NCBI GenBank assembly: GCA_963828415.1
Contig: CAWHEI010000012.1
Location: forward strand, 496,001-560,000
Direction: 5' to 3'
Length of the DNA: 64,000 nt
DNA from: Sva-07 sp963828415
GTDB taxonomy: Bacteria; Actinomycetota; Acidimicrobiia; Acidimicrobiales; Ilumatobacteraceae
Below, piece after piece: positions 55,613 to 64,000 of this stretch (position 1 is its first letter; the number at the start of each line of letters is the position of its first letter). Below the pieces are notes generated by a model. The model saw only the letters and a list, made by a program, of their open reading frames with translations, did no database searches and was not told the DNA's origin. A program made the position numbers and the translations under genes.

Positions 55613-57115
55613 GTGCCCGACGACCCCCACGCCTCGACGAGCGGTGATCGTCGGCCGCTGCCGGGTTGGCTGGCGGTCGCTCTCGTGGTCGGCACCTCGG
55701 CGGCGGTACTCGTGCTCGAGATCCTCGCCGGGCGACTGCTCGCCCCGTACGTGGGAGTGAGCCTGGAGACCTACACCGGCATCATCGGTACGGTGCTCGC
55801 CGGAATCGCCGTGGGCGCCTGGGTGGGCGGTCTCGCCGCCGACCGCGTCGATCCCCGACGTCTGATCCCGGTGCTGCTGGTGGTCGGCGGCGCGCTGGCG
55901 ATCGCCACCGTGCCGACGGTCCGTGCGCTCGGCGGCGCCGGCGACGCGTCGAGCGTCGGCGTCACGCTCGTGCTCACGGCGATCGGCTTCCTGCCGTCGG
56001 CAACGGTGTTGAGCGCCATCCCGCCAGCGGTCGTCAAGCTGCAGCTGCGCGACCTCGACGACACCGGAGCGACCGTCGGCCGGCTCTCCGCCTACGGCAC
56101 CGGCGGAGCGATCGTGGCAACGTTTCTCACCGGGTTCGTCCTCGTTGCGATCGCCGCGGTGACCACGATCATCATCTCGGTCGGCGTAGTGCTCGTCGTC
56201 AGCGGACTGGCGCTGTGGGCGGCCTCTCCAGGCGGTGTGCGACGGACGTCGCGAGCCGAGATCACCTCGGTGTCGGCGTTCGCCGGGCTCACCCTGATCG
56301 GCGCATGGGCACTCGGAAGCCCCTGCGACAGCGAGACCACCTACTACTGCGTGACGATCGAAACCGACAGCGATCGCTCGACCGGCCGCGTCCTCGTGCT
56401 CGACGATCTTCGCCACAGCTACGTCGACCTCGACGATCCGACATATCTCGACTTCTGGTACACCCGGCGGCTCGCCGAGGTGATCGACGAACTCTCACCC
56501 GACCGTCCGCTCGACGTCGTCCACGTCGGTGGCGGCGCACTCACCGTGCCGACCTGGGTGCAGACAACCCGCCCTGGGAGCGATCAGATCGTGTTCGAAC
56601 TCGACGGCGAACTCGTCGAGTTGGTCACGGACGAGTTCGACCGGTCGACCGGTGCGGGCACCGGCTTGGAGGTCGTGGTGGGTGACGCACGACGGTCGCT
56701 GCGCAACCTGACCGACGACAGCGCCGACGTGCTGATCGGTGATGCCTTCGGCAGTCGTGCCGTGCCGTGGCACCTGGCGACCGAGGAGTTCACGCTCGAT
56801 GTCGCCCGTGTGCTGCGACCCGGAGGTTTCTACGCACTGAATGTGATCGACGGCGCCGACCTCAGGTTCCTTCGGGCGGAGACTGCGACGATCGCCTCGG
56901 TGTTCACGCACGTGGCCGTCGTGCTGAGCGAGAGCGCCGACACGGGACGCCTCGGCAACTCCGTGATCGTCGCGTCCGACGAGCCGTTCGACGCCGTACG
57001 TCTGGACCCCGAGGTCGGTCGACTGGTCGTCGAGATCGACGAATTCATCGACGGTGCCGCCGTGCTCACCGACGACTTCGCCCCTGTCGACCAGCTCCTG
57101 ACACCCGCCAGCTGA
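55613..57115 (+). CDS. Fused membrane/spermidine-synthase-like protein
   Basis: This 500-aa protein starts at GTG 55613. The N-terminal half (residues about 15-235) has seven or eight hydrophobic segments (WLAVALVVGTSAAVLVLEIL; GIIGTVLAGIAVGAWVGGLA). The C-terminal half is a class I methyltransferase-fold, spermidine-synthase-like domain: LDVVHVGGGALTVPTWVQ, VFELDGELVELVTDEF, VVVGDARRSLRNLTDDSADV and GDAFGSRAVPWHLATEEF. The polyamine-binding Asp pair of true synthases is only partly recognisable, so polyamine synthesis is not assured. The fusion arrangement is known in actinobacteria. Confidence 0.8.
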   Translation: MPDDPHASTSGDRRPLPGWLAVALVVGTSAAVLVLEILAGRLLAPYVGVSLETYTGIIGTVLAGIAVGAWVGGLAADRVDPRRLIPVLLVVGGALAIATVPTVRALGGAGDASSVGVTLVLTAIGFLPSATVLSAIPPAVVKLQLRDLDDTGATVGRLSAYGTGGAIVATFLTGFVLVAIAAVTTIIISVGVVLVVSGLALWAASPGGVRRTSRAEITSVSAFAGLTLIGAWALGSPCDSETTYYCVTIETDSDRSTGRVLVLDDLRHSYVDLDDPTYLDFWYTRRLAEVIDELSPDRPLDVVHVGGGALTVPTWVQTTRPGSDQIVFELDGELVELVTDEFDRSTGAGTGLEVVVGDARRSLRNLTDDSADVLIGDAFGSRAVPWHLATEEFTLDVARVLRPGGFYALNVIDGADLRFLRAETATIASVFTHVAVVLSESADTGRLGNSVIVASDEPFDAVRLDPEVGRLVVEIDEFIDGAAVLTDDFAPVDQLLTPAS

Positions 57116-57258
57116 GCCCGGCACGTCGACGCGGGCCGGTTGGTCGAGTTCTGCCCCATCTGCCGGAGTCGCGGCCCCGTGCGTACGTAGCGCTCGCCGT
57201 GCAGTCGTTCCGCCAGGCCCGCCTCGATCGCAGCAGTGCCCGAGCCGCGCCACCGGCA

Positions 57259-57630
57259 TCAGCCCGGCGCGTCGCCGGCCTGCCGCGCCCGCACGAAGGC
57301 CAGAATCGCCTCGATCTGGATGTCGGTGATCGCGCCGTTGGCGGGCATCGGTCCGAACTCCCACCGCTTCTCGTCGACGCCGTTGCGGATCGCTCCGGCG
57401 AACTCGGCGTCCGACAACTCCTCAGGGCCGTAGATCGGATCGAGCAACGACGGCCCGCGTTCGGTTCCGGTCAGATCGCTGCCATGGCACTGGGCGCAGT
57501 TGGCGCCGTAGATCGCCTCGCCACGTTCGAGCGTCGTGGTGGGGCCGTCAGCGCCGCATGACGCAGCGATCGCCGCCAACAGAACCGTGGTCGCCGCACC
57601 GAGGAGAAGCCGACCGCCGACATCGCGCAT
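57259..57630 (-). CDS. Monohaem cytochrome c lipoprotein
   Basis: This 123-aa exported protein has a signal peptide with lipobox AASC (Cys25) and a single class I cytochrome c domain. Haem is bound by Cys45, Cys48 and His49 in NCAQCHGSDLTG; the sixth ligand is probably Met95 in EFGPMPANG. It resembles cytochrome c domains that shuttle electrons to oxidases on the outer face of the membrane. It is divergent from the M14 peptidase gene with a 42-nt spacer, which is very short for two promoters. The 143-nt region 3' of it is empty. Confidence 0.88.
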   Translation of the reverse strand: MRDVGGRLLLGAATTVLLAAIAASCGADGPTTTLERGEAIYGANCAQCHGSDLTGTERGPSLLDPIYGPEELSDAEFAGAIRNGVDEKRWEFGPMPANGAITDIQIEAILAFVRARQAGDAPG

Positions 57631-57672
57631 GGCGCCAGTGTGGCACCGCGACGGTCAACTACGGTCGCTTCG

Positions 57673-58596
57673 ATGAGATGTACGACGCTGCTCGCGGCCG
57701 CACTGGCCCTCGTTGCGGCGGCGTGCGGGTCGGGCACGCCGACGGCGGAGGTTGCGACGGTGTCCGTCGCCGCTCCGCAGACGGACGATTCCTCGACCAC
57801 GACCCTCGCTGCCACGACCACCAGCACCACGACGACACCCACCACCACCAGCACCACGAGCACTACGACGACGTCGACGACGAGCACGACCACGAGCACC
57901 ACGACGACGGTCCCGATCCCCACGACGATCGGTCCGCTCGATCTCGCCGCCGACCAGGTCGGCCTCGGACTCTCTGCCGGTGGCCGACCGATCGTTGCGG
58001 AGCGGTTCGGCAGCGTCGGTGGGCGTCGTGTCCTCGTGATCGGGGTCATCCACGGCGACGAGGACGACGGCGTCGCAATCGTCGACGAATTGCGTTCGGA
58101 GCCCGTCCCCGAGGGCGTCGAGCTGTGGATCGTCGAGTCGATGAACCCCGACGGTCAGGCCAATCAGGTGCGCTCGAACGACAATGGTGTCGACCTGAAC
58201 CGGAACTTTCCGTACAAGTGGGGGCCGATCGGCGTGCCTGGCGACTCGCAGTACGCGGGCGCCGGCCCGGCGAGCGAGCCCGAAACGCAGGCGATGATCA
58301 ACTTCATGAGCCAGCTGCGCCCTGACATCACGGTCTGGTATCACCAGGACCTGTTCGTGGTGAATCCGTCCGAGGGTCGCGAGGGCCGCGTGCGCGAACG
58401 GTACGCGCAACTGACCGGCCTGCCGATGGGCCAGATCACCGGTGGCACCTATACCGGCATCGCGGCCACATGGGCCCGCAACGAGTTCCGTCCCGACGAC
58501 GGCGTTGCGTTCATCGTCGAGCTCGGCCCGACGTTGTCCCCCGTCGAGGCGATCATGCACGCCGACGCCGTGCGCACCATCGCCGTCGAAGGCTGA
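57673..58596 (+). CDS. Zinc carboxypeptidase lipoprotein (M14 family)
   Basis: This 307-aa exported lipoprotein has lipobox Cys18, then a long Ser/Thr linker (about residues 40-85) that may span the cell wall. The M14 zinc site is visible: His127 and Glu130 in VIHGDEDDG, His224 in WYHQD, and the substrate-binding Arg177 in GVDLNRNFPYKWG; Glu283 in IVELGPT is the catalytic base. The length resembles murein amidase MpaA-like or small M14 enzymes, so a cell-wall peptide substrate is likely but not proven. Its TGA overlaps the first repeat of an inverted pair. Confidence 0.85.
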   Translation: MRCTTLLAAALALVAAACGSGTPTAEVATVSVAAPQTDDSSTTTLAATTTSTTTTPTTTSTTSTTTTSTTSTTTSTTTTVPIPTTIGPLDLAADQVGLGLSAGGRPIVAERFGSVGGRRVLVIGVIHGDEDDGVAIVDELRSEPVPEGVELWIVESMNPDGQANQVRSNDNGVDLNRNFPYKWGPIGVPGDSQYAGAGPASEPETQAMINFMSQLRPDITVWYHQDLFVVNPSEGREGRVRERYAQLTGLPMGQITGGTYTGIAATWARNEFRPDDGVAFIVELGPTLSPVEAIMHADAVRTIAVEG

Positions 58597-58660
58597 TCAC
58601 ATCGCGGGTCTGACCCCTGTTGTCATCGATTACAACAGGGGTCAGACCCGCGATGTAATC
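58595..58660. repeat. 33-bp palindromes, copies 5 and 6, abutting inverted pair
   Basis: Copy 5 (58595-58627, variant GATCACA start) and copy 6 (58628-58660, reverse) touch without spacer. The pair forms a 66-bp larger palindrome. Its two ends overlap the stop codons of two convergent genes, the M14 peptidase and the haloalkane dehalogenase, and it occupies their whole spacer. Confidence 0.88.
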
Positions 58661-59555
58661 AGGCCAGCCAGGCGATGATCGCGGCCGCGACGTCTTCGCC
58701 ACGGTCGTCCTGGAGGAAGTGGCCTCCTGGTTCGAACGTCTGATGCGGTTCGCCGGCAGCGCCCGGGATGCGGTCGACGAATGTGCTCTGGAGATGACCG
58801 AGGACGATGTCGCCCGGCGTCCACAGCGTGAGCACGGGCGTGCTCCACTCTTCCCACACCGCCCAGGCGGCCCGATTGGCGGGCACGGCCGGATCGTCCG
58901 GCGAGGTCGGCACGAGCAGCGGGAACTCGCGGGCACCCGCGAGATACGACTCGTCGGGGAACGGCGCTCGGTAGGCATCCATCTCCGCCTCGGTGAGTTC
59001 GCGAGCGATGCAGGCACGACCGAGCAGGGCGCCGCAATCCATCGGGTCCATCGCCTGCGACATCTGCTGCCACATCATGAACCCGTCGCCCATCGGCTCG
59101 CCAGCGGGGAGTGCCGTGTTGCCGATCACCACACGATCGAACCAACCCGGGTTCTCGGCGATCATCCGCAGTCCGAGCAACCCGCCCCAGTCCTGGACGA
59201 ACACGTGAAATCCAGCGGCTGGTCGATCGAGACCGCCGACGAACTCGGTCAGCCAGGCGACGTGGTTGGCGTACGTGTAGGTGGAGCGATCGGTCGGCTT
59301 GTCGGAGCGGCCGAACCCGATCAGGTCGGGAGCGATGATCCGATAGCCGGCATCGACGAGCGGCGGGATCATGCGGCGGTACAGGTAGCCCCAGGTCGGC
59401 TCGCCGTGCAGCAGCAGGAAGGTGCCCGCTTCGCCCGACCCCTGGTCGACGTACGCCATGCGGAGGCCATCGACCTCGACGTACCTCGGTTCGTACGGGA
59501 AGTCGGGCAGGTCGACGAATCGGTCCTCAGGCGTGCGGACGTACGGAACGGTCAT
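58659..59555 (-). CDS. Haloalkane dehalogenase (HLD-I-like alpha/beta hydrolase)
   Basis: This 298-aa alpha/beta hydrolase starts MTVPYVRTPEDRFVDLPDFP, the N-terminus typical of the DhlA-like subfamily. The nucleophile is Asp122 in FVQDWGG, with Trp123 next to it as halide-stabilising residue; the oxyanion motif is HGEPTWGYLYR and the catalytic His279 lies in PGGHFLQDDRG. Asp in LWTPGDIVLGH is a candidate acid. It would hydrolyse a carbon-halogen bond. Asp rather than Ser as nucleophile separates it from esterases; epoxide hydrolases also use Asp but would have Tyr residues in the cap. Substrate range is unknown. Confidence 0.85.
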   Translation of the reverse strand: MTVPYVRTPEDRFVDLPDFPYEPRYVEVDGLRMAYVDQGSGEAGTFLLLHGEPTWGYLYRRMIPPLVDAGYRIIAPDLIGFGRSDKPTDRSTYTYANHVAWLTEFVGGLDRPAAGFHVFVQDWGGLLGLRMIAENPGWFDRVVIGNTALPAGEPMGDGFMMWQQMSQAMDPMDCGALLGRACIARELTEAEMDAYRAPFPDESYLAGAREFPLLVPTSPDDPAVPANRAAWAVWEEWSTPVLTLWTPGDIVLGHLQSTFVDRIPGAAGEPHQTFEPGGHFLQDDRGEDVAAAIIAWLA

Positions 59556-59626
59556 CGTGCGAACCTCATCGGGCGAGCATGTCATGACGACGGCGACCCG
59601 GGCGACCGCTACTGTCCAGTGGCACC

Positions 59627-60976
59627 GTGACTCCCGACGATCTCCGCTCACTGGTCAGCTCCGGCGAGGTCGACACGGTGCTGGCCGCATTCACCGACAG
59701 CTACGGCCGCCTGCTCGGCAAGCGCATCGACGCCGCATTCTTCGTCGACCACACGATCGGGAACGGAACCCATGCGTGTGACTACCTGTTGACGGTCGAC
59801 ATGGAAATGGAACCCGTCGCCGGGTACGACTACGCCAGTTGGGAACTCGGCTACGGCGACTTCCACCTCGTCGCCGACCTCGCCACGCTCGCCCGCGCCG
59901 GGTGGACTGCCTCGTCGGCGATCGTGTTGTGCGACGTCGTGGACGTGCAGACGCACGCACCGGTGGCGGTTGCTCCCCGGTCGATGCTCGCGACTCAGGT
60001 CGAGCGCGCCGCCGCACTCGGCTTCAGCGTCAAGGCCGCGTCGGAGTTGGAGTTCTTCCTCTTCGAGGACTCCTACCGCGAGGCACATCGCAACGGGTAT
60101 GCCGATCTCGAACCCGCCGGCTGGTACATCGAGGACTACCACCTTCTGCAGGGAGCGCGTGTCGAAGGGTACGTCGGCGCCGCCCGACGGGCGCTCACCG
60201 CGACCGGAATCCCGGTCGAGAGCTCCAAGGGCGAGTGGGGACGCGGCCAGCACGAGCTGAACATCCGCTACGCCGACGTGTCGACCATGGCCGACCGTCA
60301 CAGCCTGATGAAGCACGCGATGAAGGAACTGGCGGAGTCCCAGCAACTCAGCGTCACGTTCATGGCCAAGCCGTCCACCGGCGAGGCGGGCAGCAGCAGC
60401 CATCTCCACCTCAGCCTGTGGGATGCCGACGCCGAGACCAACGTGTTCGACGTGGGCGGTGAACGCAGCGACGTCTTCCGCTGGTTCCTGGGCGGCTGGA
60501 TGGCCGGCGCCGCCGACTTCATGGCGTTCTACGCACCGACGGTCAACTCGTACAAGCGCTACGTCGACGGGTCGTGGGCACCCACGCGCATCGCCTGGTC
60601 GCAGGACAACCGCACTGCGGGATTCCGGGTGGTCGGCGAGGGACCGAGCCTGCGGATCGAATGCAGGATCCCCGGCGCCGACTGCAACCCCTACCTCGCC
60701 TACACAGCCGCGCTCGCCAGCGGACTCCGCGGCATCGAGCAGCGCATCGAGCCGCCATCGGCGTTCGACGGTGATGTCTACGCGGCTGCGGATCTCCCAC
60801 GAGTGCCCCGCACCCTCGAGCACGCGGCAGAGCGCTTCGCCGGCAGCACCCTGGTTCGCGAGACCCTCGGCGCGACCGTCACCGACCATTATCTCAAGTT
60901 CTTCCGGGTCGAGATCGAGGCCTTCCAGGCGTCGGTGACCGACTGGGAACGTCGGCGCTACTTCGAACGGATCTGA
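59627..60976 (+). CDS. Glutamine synthetase family protein (gamma-glutamylpolyamine/amide synthetase-like)
   Basis: This 449-aa protein starts at GTG 59627. The glutamine synthetase catalytic pattern is present: ASELEFFLFEDSYREAH (metal Glu), GEWGRGQHELNIRYAD (Glu in strand), KPSTGEAGSSSHLHLSLWD with the His-x-His, and NSYKRYVDGSWAPTRIAWSQ in the ATP/Arg region, then RIECRIPGADCNPYLAY. It is distinct from assimilatory GlnA by its N-terminal segment and lacks the adenylylation tyrosine region. Relatives ligate glutamate to amines such as putrescine or ethanolamine; the partner here cannot be read from the sequence. Its last 19 nt overlap the convergent GH13 gene. Confidence 0.82.
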   Translation: MTPDDLRSLVSSGEVDTVLAAFTDSYGRLLGKRIDAAFFVDHTIGNGTHACDYLLTVDMEMEPVAGYDYASWELGYGDFHLVADLATLARAGWTASSAIVLCDVVDVQTHAPVAVAPRSMLATQVERAAALGFSVKAASELEFFLFEDSYREAHRNGYADLEPAGWYIEDYHLLQGARVEGYVGAARRALTATGIPVESSKGEWGRGQHELNIRYADVSTMADRHSLMKHAMKELAESQQLSVTFMAKPSTGEAGSSSHLHLSLWDADAETNVFDVGGERSDVFRWFLGGWMAGAADFMAFYAPTVNSYKRYVDGSWAPTRIAWSQDNRTAGFRVVGEGPSLRIECRIPGADCNPYLAYTAALASGLRGIEQRIEPPSAFDGDVYAAADLPRVPRTLEHAAERFAGSTLVRETLGATVTDHYLKFFRVEIEAFQASVTDWERRRYFERI

Positions 60977-62544
60977 TCAGGGGCGGCGCGGCGGCTGAGC
61001 ACCACGGCCTCGTCCGCACCCAGGTGCGAACTCGGACCACTGCGACCGGGTGACGTCGAGAGCAGCACCTCGACGTCGTTGCCGGCGAGCTCCGCGGGCC
61101 AGGCCACCGGCGCCGACGTGACGTTCACGAGGGTCGTGACGACGTCGCCGTCCAGATGCCGATCGAATCTGATCGTGGCGCCGTCGACCGGCGCGATGTC
61201 CATGGACCCGCGACGCAACACGGCAAGCCGGCGACGCAGGTCGAGCAACCGGCGGTACAGCGCGTGCATCGAGTCGGCGTCGGCGACCTGGAGGTCAGCG
61301 GCGTGGGTCGCCGCGTTGACCGGGAACGGCAGCCAGGGTCGCGCCGGCCAGCCGTGACCGGTCTCTGCGTCGCCGTCGGCGGTCCACGGAATCGGCGCCC
61401 GGCATCCGTCACGGCCGTCGGGGTCGACGACGCGCTCGTCCGGCACGACGGCGTCCTCCAGCCCGAGTTCCTCGCCGGCATACAGGAACGGCGTCCCGCG
61501 GGCGGTCAGCGCCACGACCGCCGCCGTGCGAGCGCGCGCCTCGCTGCCGTAGCGGGAGCGATGTCGGACCTGGTCGTGATTCGACAAGACGAACGTCGGC
61601 CAACGCGGTTCGGCGAAGTCGTCCTCCATCTTCGCCAGCGCCTCCCTCATCCGATCCGCCTCCCATGGCGAGTGCAGCGGACGGAAATCGAACGACAAAT
61701 GCAACTCCGGTGCGTCCACTGTGCCGACGTACGAGGCGCTCTCACCATCGCGCAACAGGTACACCTCGCCCACCATCATCGGCTCGTGGTCATAGCCGTC
61801 GAGGAGCGACCGGATGCGACGCAGCAATTCGTGGCCGAAGGGACGGTCGCACGCGAGCAGCGGGAACTTCCAGAAGGGGTCGGGGAGGTCGGGCACGTCG
61901 GTGCCCTTGCCGATCAGGTTGACGACATCGGAGCGGAAGCCGTCGACGCCACGGTCGAGCCAGTACCGCAGCGTGTCGTGCATCGCCGCTTCGACCTCGG
62001 GATTCGCCCAGTTGAGGTCGGGCTGCTCGGCGAGGAACAGGTGCAGGTACGACTGGTCGGTGGCGTCGTCGTGTGTCCACGCCGGCACCTGCTTGAACAT
62101 CGCCTGCCAGTTGTTCGGCGGCGACCCGTCGGCCTGCGCGTCCGCCCACACGTACCAGTCGCGCTTGGGGTTGTCGCGCGACGAACGCGACTCGACGAAC
62201 CACGGGTGCTGGTCGGAACTGTGGTTCGGTACCCAATCGAGCAGCAGCCGCATCTCACGGTCGTGAAGCCCGGCGATCAGGTCGTCGAAGTCGGCGTCGG
62301 TGCCGAACACCGGGTCGATGCCGCAGTAGTCGGCGACGTCGTAGCCGAAGTCGCGCATCGGCGACGTGAAGATCGGCGACAGCCACAGGGCGTCGACGCC
62401 GAGGTCGGCCAGGTAGTCGAGCTTCGACGTGATCCCGGCGAGGTCGCCGACTCCGTCCCCGTTCGAGTCGGCGAACGACCGCGGGTAGATCTGGTAGACG
62501 ACGGCGTCGCGCCACCACGGTGTCGTGTCGGGCCGGTCGCTCAT
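60958..62544 (-). CDS. Alpha-glucosidase (GH13 family)
   Basis: This 528-aa GH13 enzyme starts MSDRPDTTPWWRDAVVYQIY. All four GH13 regions are intact: LLDWVPNHSSDQHPWF, DGFRSDVVNLI (nucleophile Asp206), MMVGEVYL (acid/base Glu260) and LSNHDQVRHRSRYG. The N-terminal pattern PRSFADSNGDGVGDLAGI is typical of oligo-1,6-glucosidase/alpha-glucosidase types. It would cleave alpha-1,4 or 1,6 glucosidic bonds of oligosaccharides. The start overlaps the PhyH stop (ATGA), so the two are translationally coupled. Confidence 0.88.
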   Translation of the reverse strand: MSDRPDTTPWWRDAVVYQIYPRSFADSNGDGVGDLAGITSKLDYLADLGVDALWLSPIFTSPMRDFGYDVADYCGIDPVFGTDADFDDLIAGLHDREMRLLLDWVPNHSSDQHPWFVESRSSRDNPKRDWYVWADAQADGSPPNNWQAMFKQVPAWTHDDATDQSYLHLFLAEQPDLNWANPEVEAAMHDTLRYWLDRGVDGFRSDVVNLIGKGTDVPDLPDPFWKFPLLACDRPFGHELLRRIRSLLDGYDHEPMMVGEVYLLRDGESASYVGTVDAPELHLSFDFRPLHSPWEADRMREALAKMEDDFAEPRWPTFVLSNHDQVRHRSRYGSEARARTAAVVALTARGTPFLYAGEELGLEDAVVPDERVVDPDGRDGCRAPIPWTADGDAETGHGWPARPWLPFPVNAATHAADLQVADADSMHALYRRLLDLRRRLAVLRRGSMDIAPVDGATIRFDRHLDGDVVTTLVNVTSAPVAWPAELAGNDVEVLLSTSPGRSGPSSHLGADEAVVLSRRAAPDQIRSK

Positions 62545-63320
62545 TCGACGCCGACCAGCGGGTTCAGATCGCTCGCAGCGAGTTCGCCAGGTTCGATGTT
62601 GCGCAACCACACGAGGCGGTCGAGGCGCTGGCCCTGGTTGGTCGGCTCGATCACTCGGGCACCGTCGGCGAACCAGATCACGGTCATCACCTCACGATCA
62701 TGGTCGGTGCGGTTCGGGTTCGCCCGATGCAGCGTCCAGCCGAGGTGGAAGCTGGCGTCGCCGGCATGCATCGGACCGGTCGACTTGCGGGGGATGCCGG
62801 CCTCGACCAGATAGCGGCCGTAGAAGGCATCGGCCTCGTCGGAAATCGCCGCGTCGCCGATCGGGCCGCCGTGGGTGCCGACTGCGAACTCGAGGTCACC
62901 CATCTCGGGGTCGACATCGTGGAGCGGCAACCACATCGTGATCGTTCGATCGGTGTCGAGCGGCCAATACCACTGGTCCTGGTGCCACGGCGTGTGCCCG
63001 CCGCCGGCCACCTTGTAGAGCGCCTGATCGTGGTACACGCGCACGGCATCGACCCCGAGCAGGGCTGCGGCCGTGCGTGCGAGTTCCGGGTGCAGGGTGA
63101 TCTCGCGGACCGCCGGATCGGACTGCCACAAGTTCATGTACTGATCGAAGGCCGCCTGGTACGTCTCGTTGCCTGGTGGGAGCTCGACCTTGAACGCCGT
63201 CGGCAGCGCTGCGTTGACGATCTCGCGCAAGTGCGCCACCTCCTGGGGCGCCAGGAGGCCGCGCACGGTCACATGACCGTCTCGCTCGAGTTCCGCCCGT
63301 TCTGCGTCCCACTCCCTCAT
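62541..63320 (-). CDS. Phytanoyl-CoA dioxygenase family protein
   Basis: This 259-aa protein starts MREWDAERAELERDGHVTVR. The Fe(II)/2-oxoglutarate site is visible: HxD at His113/Asp115 in HTPWHQDQWYWP, the distal His198 in LGWTLHRANPN and the 2OG-binding Arg204. The pattern MWLPLHDVDPEMGDLEFAVG and HAGDASFHLG is shared with the PhyH family, which hydroxylates small molecules. Its substrate is not evident; coupling with a GH13 glucosidase suggests a sugar-derived or compatible-solute metabolite but that is only context. The start is followed downstream by a clean family N-terminus; the spacer upstream has a long hairpin. Confidence 0.82.
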   Translation of the reverse strand: MREWDAERAELERDGHVTVRGLLAPQEVAHLREIVNAALPTAFKVELPPGNETYQAAFDQYMNLWQSDPAVREITLHPELARTAAALLGVDAVRVYHDQALYKVAGGGHTPWHQDQWYWPLDTDRTITMWLPLHDVDPEMGDLEFAVGTHGGPIGDAAISDEADAFYGRYLVEAGIPRKSTGPMHAGDASFHLGWTLHRANPNRTDHDREVMTVIWFADGARVIEPTNQGQRLDRLVWLRNIEPGELAASDLNPLVGVE

Positions 63321-63347
63321 CACGTCAGTGTCCCACTCTTCCCCAGC

Positions 63348-63400
63348 CCGAAATCTGCCTGGATTGTCGCGCTGAGCGCGCAGATCCAGGCAAATTTCGG
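63348..63400. repeat. CCGAAATCTGCCTGGAT hairpin
   Basis: Arms CCGAAATCTGCCTGGAT and ATCCAGGCAAATTTCGG pair with one mismatch around a 19-nt interior containing a smaller GCGC-TGA-GCGC dyad. It lies between the nitroreductase stop and the PhyH start. Confidence 0.65.
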
Positions 63401-63421
63401 ACTTGTTGGGGGTGCTGCGGG

Positions 63422-64000
63422 TCAGACGAAGGTAGCGAAGACATCGAGGGGCTCGCGTGCGGTGGTCAGCGAGTTGATCGGCGCAGCGGGGTCGGCATGG
63501 CCGATGGCCACGCCGCAGAAGATGCGCTCCTCCGGCGGTGCGCCGACGAACTCGCTGACGGCGTGTTCGTAGACGGCCCACGCCTCCTGCGGGCACGTGT
63601 CGAGTCCCGCTTCCTGAGCGAGCAGCATGAACGTCTGCAGGTACATGCCGAGGTCCGACCATTGCGGCGGCCCCATGATCCGGTCGATGAAGCAGAAGAT
63701 CGCTGCAGGAGCACCGAAGAAGTCGAGGTTCTTCGCGAACTGCGCGAGCCGTCCGGCCTTGTCGTCGCGCTCGATGCCGAGCGTGGCATACATGTCTTCA
63801 CCGATCTTGAAACGCGACGACCGGTACGGCTCGTGGAGCGGCGAGGGATAGATGTCATAGGCCGGCGCCTCGACGGGCCGGTCGGTGAGGAACTCGCGAA
63901 AGCGCGTCATCGAGTCCCCGTTGACGACGTAGATGCGCCACGGCTGCACGTTGCCGCCCGACGGCGCCCGCGATGCGGTGGTGAGCAACTCGGCGATCAC
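63422..64000 (-). CDS. Nitroreductase family protein, 5' end beyond window
   Basis: The 192 visible residues are the main body and C-terminus of an FMN-dependent nitroreductase-fold protein. The FMN-binding start TTASRAPSGGNVQPW lies at the edge; family proteins usually begin 15-30 residues earlier, so the true start is probably past base 64000. Later motifs are QWSDLGMYLQTFMLLAQEAGL, LDTCPQEAW and IFCGVAIGHADP, typical of the family. Its role could be quinone or nitro-compound reduction or a dehydrogenation; nothing in the window narrows it. Confidence 0.82.
   Translation of the reverse strand: MIAELLTTASRAPSGGNVQPWRIYVVNGDSMTRFREFLTDRPVEAPAYDIYPSPLHEPYRSSRFKIGEDMYATLGIERDDKAGRLAQFAKNLDFFGAPAAIFCFIDRIMGPPQWSDLGMYLQTFMLLAQEAGLDTCPQEAWAVYEHAVSEFVGAPPEERIFCGVAIGHADPAAPINSLTTAREPLDVFATFV

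Overview
This is a high-GC actinobacterial chromosome segment. The most likely source is a member of the Acidimicrobiia (Ilumatobacter-like). That is an inference from three F420-type LLM oxidoreductases, secreted proteins with the 'PVRILDTR' domain, AbiEi/DUF559, SCO6745-like and DUF5995 proteins, and an acyl-CoA/F420 style of metabolism. No rRNA or other decisive taxonomic marker is present. About 50 genes are supported.

Layout. 1-1.5 kb: two minus-strand secreted proteins sharing a duplicated upstream region with a conserved GTGACA-N16-TGTCAC dyad. 1.7-12.6 kb: a reductive pyrimidine (or hydantoin) catabolic locus. Beta-ureidopropionase, dihydropyrimidinase, methylmalonate-semialdehyde dehydrogenase, an LLM oxidoreductase and a four-gene NMT1/THI5-type ABC transporter form one minus-strand series, mostly with overlapping stop and start codons. 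A class III aminotransferase, interrupted by a frameshift, lies beyond it on the plus strand. 12.7-25 kb: housekeeping and unknown genes (AbiEi/DUF559, eIF2B-like, thioredoxin-fold, HrpB helicase, TSUP exporter, lipoprotein hydrolase, class I fumarase), then an enoyl-CoA hydratase/LLM pair divergent from an acyl-CoA synthetase. 26.9-27.9 kb: a DUF5995 gene overlapping a SelW-like gene whose CxxC motif is CxxU, with an in-frame TGA and a compact SECIS-like hairpin. 28-39 kb: ABC-F ATPase, SGNH lipoprotein, MscL, SDR, LLM, thioesterase, beta-propeller lipoprotein and a large secreted arylsulfotransferase. 39.5-49.6 kb: translation genes (GlnRS with two frameshifts, tRNA-Glu, tRNA-Gln, GltX) flanking a roughly 5-kb decayed integrative element. 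That element is bounded by tRNA-Glu and a partial copy of tRNA-Glu; it holds an integrase remnant, a VapBC-like pair, two tandem CorA genes and a DUF808 gene. 49.7-64 kb: the large NAD-glutamate dehydrogenase, VIT transporter, DUF2237, a spermidine-synthase-like fusion, cytochrome c, M14 peptidase, haloalkane dehalogenase, a glutamine-synthetase-like enzyme, GH13 glucosidase, PhyH dioxygenase and a partial nitroreductase.

Intergenic DNA is rich in dyads. One 33-bp palindromic family (six copies) sits on or within 2 nt of gene stop codons in five of six cases. Several other hairpin families fill short spacers. Several genes are broken by what look like single-base insertions in GC-rich DNA; whether these are assembly errors or real decay cannot be decided from one sequence.
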